Positions 58,119 to 64,000 of a stretch of 64,000 nucleotides of DNA are shown piece by piece (within the stretch, counting starts at the first letter, position 1; each line of letters begins with the position of its first letter). This DNA comes from Actinomycetota bacterium (GTDB taxonomy: Bacteria; Actinomycetota; Actinomycetes; Actinomycetales; Dermatophilaceae). Where the stretch lies: the NCBI GenBank assembly GCA_020160805.1, contig JAIUPO010000003.1, forward strand, positions 152,706 to 216,705. The letters are read 5' to 3'. A program made the translations under genes and the position numbers. The notes under the pieces are model-generated. The model was not told the origin of the DNA, did not search any database, and saw only the letters and a list, made by a program, of their open reading frames with translations.

Positions 58119-58748
58119 GTGCCCGAGGTTGAGCCCCTGAGTCGCAGCTTCTTCGCGCGCGACGTCCTCGAGGTCGCGCCGGCGCTGCTCGGCTGCCTCC
58201 TGATCAATGCCGGCGTGACCCTGCGCCTCACCGAGGTCGAGGCGTATGCGGGGGAGAAGGGTGATCCCGGTTCCCACGCCTTCCGCGGCCAAACCCCTCG
58301 CACCGCAGTGATGTTCGGCCCTGCCGGGCATCTCTACGTCTACTTCACCTATGGCATGCACTTTTGCGCCAATGTCGTCACCGGCAGCGAGGGCTTCGCC
58401 TCGGCGGTCTTGCTGCGTGCCGGCGAAGTCGTCGACGGTCACGACCTGGCGGCGGCTCGACGGCCGGGCATCCGCGAGCGCGACTGGGCTCGCGGCCCCG
58501 CGCGGCTGACCGTGACGATGGGCCTGGGCCGTCCCGACAATGGCGCCGACCTGTGCGGCCCCGCTGCGCAGCCCCGCATCCTTGCGCCATTAACCCCCAT
58601 CGACCCCGCCACGATCCGCACCGGGCCACGGGTCGGGGTCAGGGGTCCGGGCGGGGACGGCACGGCATACCCCTGGCGGTTCTGGCTCGACGGCGAGCCG
58701 ACCGTCAGCGTTTATCGTCCGGGAGTCGTGCGGAAGCGCGCGAGGTAG
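58119..58748 (+). CDS. mpg: 3-methyladenine DNA glycosylase (AAG/Mpg family)
   Basis: A ~209-residue base-excision enzyme removing alkylated purines. Motifs: PLSRSFFARDVLEVAPALLGCLL, LRLTEVEAYAGEKGDPGSHAFRG (catalytic Glu), GPAGHLYVYFTYGMHFCANVV and RGPARLTVTMGL. GTG 58119 is preferred; ATG 58101 lies inside the right arm of a perfect hairpin and would add six residues. Its 3' end overlaps the opposite-strand adenosine deaminase gene by 37 nt. Confidence 0.88.
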   Translation: MPEVEPLSRSFFARDVLEVAPALLGCLLINAGVTLRLTEVEAYAGEKGDPGSHAFRGQTPRTAVMFGPAGHLYVYFTYGMHFCANVVTGSEGFASAVLLRAGEVVDGHDLAAARRPGIRERDWARGPARLTVTMGLGRPDNGADLCGPAAQPRILAPLTPIDPATIRTGPRVGVRGPGGDGTAYPWRFWLDGEPTVSVYRPGVVRKRAR

Positions 58749-59752
58749 TCGGCGATCTCGCCCCGCACCCGGGTCTTGACGTCGTCGGGGGCGAACGAGA
58801 CGTCGACGGCAGTAGTCGCCAGCTGCGCCAAGCCCGCCTCGTCCAGCTCGAGAAGCCTTGCCGCCGTAGCGTATTCGGCATTCAGCGTGGTGTTAAACAT
58901 GGGCGGATCGTCGCTATTGATCGTCACGATCACCCCGGCATCGCGCAGCGCCCGGACGGGGTGATCCTCGATCCGCTCCACGACCCGCGTCGCCAGATTG
59001 GAGGTCGGCGAGATCTCCAGGGGTATGCGGTGCTCGGCCAGATAGGCCACGAGAGCGGGATCTTGTGCGGCCGCGATCCCATGACCGATGCGCTCGGCGC
59101 CGAGGTCGCGGATGGCGTCCCAGACGGTGTCGGGCCCGGTGGACTCCCCGGAATGCGGCACCGAGTGCAGGCCCGCCGCCCGTGCCCTCGCGAAGTGCGG
59201 GGCGAATTGCGGCCGGGGGACCCCGATTTCCGGGCCACCCAAACCGAAGCCGACGAGCGCGTCCGGGGCGTGCCTCTCGGCATACCCGATCGTCGCGTCG
59301 GCCGACTCCAAGCCGGCCTCGCCGGGGATGTCATAGATCCAGCGCAGCACGATCCCGTGGTCGCGTTCCGCGGCTCGGCGGGCGTCTTCGATCGCCTCCG
59401 CATACGCCTCGATGGGGATCCCTCGACGCACCGAGGTATACGGCGTCATGGTCAGCTCGGCATACCGAACCTGCTGCGCCGCAAGGTCTTTGGCGACCTC
59501 ATACGTAAGCAGTCGCACATCCTCCGGCGTCCGGACGAGGTCCACGACCGCCAGATAGACGTCGATGAAGTGCGCGAAATCGGTGAACGTGAAGAACTCC
59601 CGCAGACCCTCCGGATCGGCCGGCACGGTTGGGCTCGGGTGCCTGGCCACCAGATCGGCCACGATCCGCGGCGACGCCGATCCGACGTGGTGGACGTGCA
59701 ATTCAGCCTTCGGCAGGCCGGCGATGAAGGTGGTCAGGTCGGGTCCGGTCAC
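58712..59752 (-). CDS. Adenosine deaminase family protein
   Basis: A 346-residue amidohydrolase-fold enzyme. Zinc site signatures: KAELHVHHVGSASPRI near residue 15, PHSGE near 198, RIGHGIAAAQD, and SPTSNLATRVV with TINSDDPPMF. The first motif reads HVHHVGS instead of the HxHLDG of classical adenosine deaminase, marking a distinct subgroup, so the substrate may be adenosine or a related purine. GTG 59752 lies seven bases after CATACT on its strand; an ATG at 59797 would add 15 residues. Confidence 0.85.
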   Translation of the reverse strand: MTGPDLTTFIAGLPKAELHVHHVGSASPRIVADLVARHPSPTVPADPEGLREFFTFTDFAHFIDVYLAVVDLVRTPEDVRLLTYEVAKDLAAQQVRYAELTMTPYTSVRRGIPIEAYAEAIEDARRAAERDHGIVLRWIYDIPGEAGLESADATIGYAERHAPDALVGFGLGGPEIGVPRPQFAPHFARARAAGLHSVPHSGESTGPDTVWDAIRDLGAERIGHGIAAAQDPALVAYLAEHRIPLEISPTSNLATRVVERIEDHPVRALRDAGVIVTINSDDPPMFNTTLNAEYATAARLLELDEAGLAQLATTAVDVSFAPDDVKTRVRGEIADYLARFRTTPGR

Positions 59753-59820
59753 GGCAGTGAGTATGCCGCTGCCCCGCCAATTCGCTCGCCCGACCATCTC
59801 GCCCTCGCCACCTTGTGGCC

Positions 59821-60129
59821 ATGACCGAGCGCTCGTTATGGCCGCGCCGCACCCCGCGTATGGAGTTGCGCATCCCTTCGCTGGCGGACCTCGACCAGGT
59901 GCTGACCTGGCGCAACGAACCGGCCGTCACGCGCTGGATGTTGAGCACGACGGTCGATCCCGACTCCTGGCGGGTCATGGAGAAATGCGGAATGCGTCGT
60001 GAACAGCACGGCGTCCAGGACTCCTGGCATGCCGAGTTGGGCTGGGTCGACGGCTATACCTACGCGATCCTGGCCGAGGACTGGCGCGACAGGCTGGTGG
60101 CTGACGCGTCCGCGCAGCGGAGCGGCTAG
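59821..60129 (+). pseudogene. GNAT-family acetyltransferase with central deletion
   Basis: The 102-codon frame from ATG 59821 joins a GNAT N-terminus (MELRIPSLADLDQVLTWRNEPAVTRWMLSTTVDP, to ~59958) directly to a GNAT C-terminus (SWRVMEKCGMRREQHGVQDSWHAELGWVDGYTYAILAEDW). The ~95 residues between, which hold the acetyl-CoA-binding motif A, are missing without loss of frame. The usual length is ~180-200 residues, so activity is not expected. A clean in-frame deletion is inferred. Confidence 0.7.
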
Positions 60130-60139
60130 CGTTCCGGGC

Positions 60140-60511
60140 ATGGCGTATGACCGTGAGCTGGCCGAGCGCATCCGTGGCGCGATCTCGGGGGTGGAGGGCG
60201 TGCAGGAGAAGGCCATGTTCGGCGGCCTCGCCTTCCTCGTGGACGGTCATATGGCGATCGCCGCGGGCGGCAAGGGTCACCTGATGGCTCGGGTCGACCC
60301 CGCGGACGGCATGGACCTAGTCGAGCGACCGGGCGTCCATCTGATGGAAATGGGCGGCCGCTCGATGACCGGGTGGTTGCATGTCGACCAGTCCGCGGTG
60401 GACACCGAGACCGCCCTTAGCGAGTGGGTCGATCGCGGCGTGACCTATGTGCGCACCCTCCCGCCGAAGGCCGCGGCGAAGAAGCCCATGGGTCGCAAAC
60501 CACGAGCTTGA
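60140..60511 (+). CDS. TfoX/Sxy N-terminal domain protein
   Basis: A 123-residue protein starting at ATG 60140: YDRELAERIRGAISGVEGVQEKAMFGGLAFLVDGHMAIAAGGKGHLMARVDP is the TfoX N-terminal domain. The tail is Lys/Ala/Pro-rich (PPKAAAKKPMGRKPRA), suitable for nucleic-acid contact. In proteobacteria TfoX regulates competence; small actinobacterial proteins of this type have no proven role. It begins 10 nt after the GNAT relic. Confidence 0.85.
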   Translation: MAYDRELAERIRGAISGVEGVQEKAMFGGLAFLVDGHMAIAAGGKGHLMARVDPADGMDLVERPGVHLMEMGGRSMTGWLHVDQSAVDTETALSEWVDRGVTYVRTLPPKAAAKKPMGRKPRA

Positions 60512-60638
60512 AACCCCACGACGCGGTCCGCGCGCCGGAATCCCGCAGCCTTGGGTGCGAGCGCATGGCAGGCTGGTCGCGCTCCCGCGGCCAACGGCGG
60601 GGAGCACACACGGCATACGACCGAAGGGAACAACAAGC

Positions 60639-61949
60639 GTGAGCAACGTCCTCGATGAGCTGCAGTGGCGCGGAGCGGTGGCGCAGACCACCGACGAGAC
60701 CGCCCTGCGCCGAGCCCTCGACGACGGGCCCATCACGGTCTATTGCGGCTTCGACCCCACCGCGCCATCCCTCCACTTCGGCAACTTCGTGCAATTGGTT
60801 GCCCTGCGTCGCATGCAGCGCGCCGGCCACAAGGTCATCTGCCTCGTCGGCGGCTCCACCGGCCTCATCGGAGACCCGAAACCCACCAGCGAGCGGGTCC
60901 TGAAAACCAAGGAGCAGACCGCGGCCAATGTCGCGCGGATCAAAGACCTGGTCCGGCCCTTCCTCGATTTCGATGGCACTGATCCCTCGTGTGCCCACCC
61001 GGCGACGCTGGTCGACAACTTGGACTGGACCGCGCCGATGACGGCGCTCGACTTCCTGCGCGAGGTCGGCAAGCACTTCCGGGTCAACCAGATGATCAAG
61101 AAGGAAGCTATCTCCGCGCGTCTGGAAAGCCAGGAAGGGATCTCCTACACGGAGTTCAGCTACCAACTCCTGCAGGCCCTGGACTACCTCGAGTTGTTCC
61201 GGGCCTATGGCTGTGCCCTCCAGATCGGTGGCTCCGACCAGTGGGGCAATATCACCGCCGGCGTCGACCTCGTGCACCGTGTCGAGGGGGCGACGGTCCA
61301 CGCCATGACCTCACCACTGCTCACGGACGCTGCGGGCGTGAAGTTCGGCAAATCCGAGGGCAACGCCATCTGGCTGTCAGCGGACATGACCAGCCCCTAC
61401 GCCTTCTACCAGTACTTCCTCAACATCGAAGATGCCTCGGTCATCACCTTGTTGAAGGTCTTCACCGACCGGACCTCGGCGGAGATCGCCGATCTCGAGC
61501 GGCAGGTGGCCGAAGAACCCTTCCGGCGCGCCGCTCAGCGTGCGCTAGCCGGGGACATGACCACCCTCGTCCACGGTGCCGACGCGACGAAGGCAGTACT
61601 TGCCGCCTCGGAGGCCCTTTTCGGAAAAGGCGATCTGCGATCGCTCGATGCCGACACGCTGCGCGACGCGACCGCCGAGTTGCCCGGGGCGAGCGTGCAG
61701 GTGGGTATGACGCTGACCGACGCCCTCGTCGCCGTCGGCTTGGCCGACTCCCGCAATAGCGCGCGTCGCACGCTGGCCGAGGGCGCGGTCTCGTTGAACG
61801 GGCAGAAGGTGACCGATCCGGAGCAGGTCCTGTCTTCCGAGGACTTCTTGCACGCAGCTGTGGCGGTGCTCAAGCGGGGGCGCAAGGCCCAGTTCGCGGC
61901 CCGCAACTCCACCGATGACGCCAATCCCACTGTGGCGCAAGAAGATTGA
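60639..61949 (+). CDS. tyrS: Tyrosyl-tRNA synthetase
   Basis: A 436-residue class I synthetase. Motifs: YCGFDPTAPSLHFGN (HIGH-like), GGSTGLIGDP, SYQLLQALDYLEL, GGSDQWGNITAGVDL and KFGKSEGNAIW (KMSKS-like); an S4 RNA-binding domain ends the protein (RNSARRTLAEGAVSLNGQKV). GTG 60639 is preceded by GAAGGGAA. mpg lies nearby as in M. tuberculosis. No T-box leader is visible in the 127-bp gap upstream. Confidence 0.95.
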   Translation: MSNVLDELQWRGAVAQTTDETALRRALDDGPITVYCGFDPTAPSLHFGNFVQLVALRRMQRAGHKVICLVGGSTGLIGDPKPTSERVLKTKEQTAANVARIKDLVRPFLDFDGTDPSCAHPATLVDNLDWTAPMTALDFLREVGKHFRVNQMIKKEAISARLESQEGISYTEFSYQLLQALDYLELFRAYGCALQIGGSDQWGNITAGVDLVHRVEGATVHAMTSPLLTDAAGVKFGKSEGNAIWLSADMTSPYAFYQYFLNIEDASVITLLKVFTDRTSAEIADLERQVAEEPFRRAAQRALAGDMTTLVHGADATKAVLAASEALFGKGDLRSLDADTLRDATAELPGASVQVGMTLTDALVAVGLADSRNSARRTLAEGAVSLNGQKVTDPEQVLSSEDFLHAAVAVLKRGRKAQFAARNSTDDANPTVAQED

Positions 61950-62166
61950 GCAGCTGACAAGGTCAGGACGCGCCCAGACACAGGGCCGATTTGCACGATC
62001 AGAGAAATGTCATCTACTGTTTTCCATGTCAGCCCGCAAGGGAGGAACGGACGCCACCGCAGGAGCGATACTCCTGACGAAGACGGCCGGTCCCACGGAC
62101 TGAACGCCACTCTGAAGGCAAGGATCCCGATCCACACCTTCACGCCAGATCGGAAACCAAGCCGAT
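61950..62166. other. Spacer between tyrS and rRNA promoters
   Basis: No convincing gene. A short stem CAGGAG/CTCCTG around 62061-62077 may be part of the tyrS terminator. The open frames crossing the spacer have no family features. Confidence 0.5.
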
Positions 62167-62196
62167 TTGGAAGCAGCCGAAAAGGACTGCTAGAGT
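62167..62196 (+). promoter_or_regulatory. rRNA operon promoter, upstream (P1-like)
   Basis: TTGGAA (62167-62172), 18 bases, TAGAGT (62191-62196). The surrounding GAAAAGGACTGCTAGAGT is typical of actinobacterial rRNA promoters. Predicted start about 62203. Confidence 0.55.
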
Positions 62197-62275
62197 AGTG
62201 AAAAGCCGCGCAGATCCAAGCGCGTCTTCGCACCGGCCGGCTCACCTGCTGATCAGCAGAGAGCGGATGACGGAG

Positions 62276-62304
62276 TTGACGCCCAAGCATGGGTGCGGTA
62301 AGCT
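62276..62304 (+). promoter_or_regulatory. rRNA operon promoter, downstream (P2-like)
   Basis: TTGACG (62276-62281), 17 bases, TAAGCT (62299-62304): near-consensus -35 with ideal spacing, 275 bp before 16S. Predicted start about 62311. Confidence 0.7.
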
Positions 62305-62310
62305 AGAACG

Positions 62311-62578
62311 GTTGCCCCAAATCGAGATCAGGTCAAAAGACCTGGGTCGTTTGGTGCGCGTCCGAACCTTGAGAACTCAACAGCGTGTCAAAAATCGATG
62401 CCAATAACCTCGTCGCAGGTTGGCGCAGAAGCGAGCTTCAGCTCGACGACGGCCACACTGCACGAAATCCTTTTGGTTGACAACGATCATCTAGCAATAG
62501 CTAGTTGTTCTTGCTCAGTCAGTTTTTTACCCTTCGTGGGTTAGAGATTTCCGGATGGCTTGCCATCCGGGCTCAAAC
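62311..62578 (+). promoter_or_regulatory. rRNA leader (processing and antitermination region)
   Basis: The leader contains CCTTGAGAACTCAACAGCGTG (from ~62368), a motif conserved in actinobacterial rrn leaders, and CTAGCAATAGCTAG (~62492-62505), part of a hairpin near the 16S processing stem. GGATGGCTTGCCATCC (62554-62569) is a further hairpin just before mature 16S. Confidence 0.6.

Positions 62579-64000
<1,422 letters not shown>

Noticed and set aside
58364..59824. A 486-codon plus-strand frame opposite the adenosine deaminase gene
   Set aside because: Covers the deaminase whose zinc motifs are intact; no recognisable protein features.
60512..60638. T-box leader upstream of tyrS
   Set aside because: The gap is too short and lacks the T-box sequence.

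Overview
The window is high-GC DNA from an actinobacterium. The 16S rRNA at the right edge, the gene content and many leaderless-type promoters fit Micrococcales, most likely the Dermatophilaceae/Intrasporangiaceae group; genus is not decidable by eye. Almost everything is core chromosome, and several blocks match the order known in Mycobacterium tuberculosis: DUF3052-ahpE, Nif3-zinc ribbon-RNase H/phosphatase, glnA2-glnE, hisD-C-B-x-H-x-priA, infC-rpmI-rplT-trmH, pheS-pheT, argC-J-B-D-F-R-H, and mpg/tyrS.

Layout. 1-7274: two PH-domain membrane proteins, DUF3052, peroxiredoxin AhpE, tRNA-Val, a Nif3-like protein whose start lies 2 nt after the tRNA, a coiled-coil zinc-ribbon protein, a fused RNase H/phosphatase, a CDP-alcohol phosphotransferase and a small membrane protein. 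7275-18830: a frameshifted, internally deleted VWA-protein remnant, a giant secreted amylase-pullulanase on the minus strand, metZ, a VapBC-type pair, an ECF sigma factor with its overlapping membrane partner, and yaaA. 18910-25532: an RNB-domain ribonuclease, RNase P RNA, an MBL-fold hydrolase, a methyltransferase-like protein, two small conserved proteins beside map, a DUF559 gene bracketed by two ~92-bp repeats, and panB. 25749-32809: a secreted M6 protease, then glnA2-glnE. 32854-39733: his operon with three non-his passengers. 40054-42771: infC operon (AUC start), trmH and a GreA-like factor. 42780-43600: a small graveyard of three truncated genes. 43682-50058: a two-gene operon resembling 10-methyl fatty acid synthesis (tmsA/tmsB), then pheST. 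50338-58069: an apparently orphan mazF, then the arginine operon including its repressor. 58119-61949: mpg, adenosine deaminase, a GNAT gene with an internal deletion, a TfoX-like gene and tyrS. 61950-64000: rRNA promoters and leader, then 16S rRNA cut by the window edge.

How it fits together. The window is dominated by biosynthesis (Arg, His, Met, pantothenate, Gln regulation) and translation (tyrS, pheST, infC, L35, L20, rnpB, tRNA, rRNA). Two secreted enzymes (amylase-pullulanase and M6 protease) suggest growth on polymers.

I found no phage, IS element or CRISPR array and no clearly novel multi-gene system. The most unusual signals are a strongly over-represented heptamer GTATGCC/GGCATAC throughout, the DUF559 gene between direct repeats, the tRNA-to-start-codon junction, the passengers in the his operon, and repeated -10/7-nt/start-codon promoters. 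All coordinates and motif calls come from reading the sequence; no database search was run.
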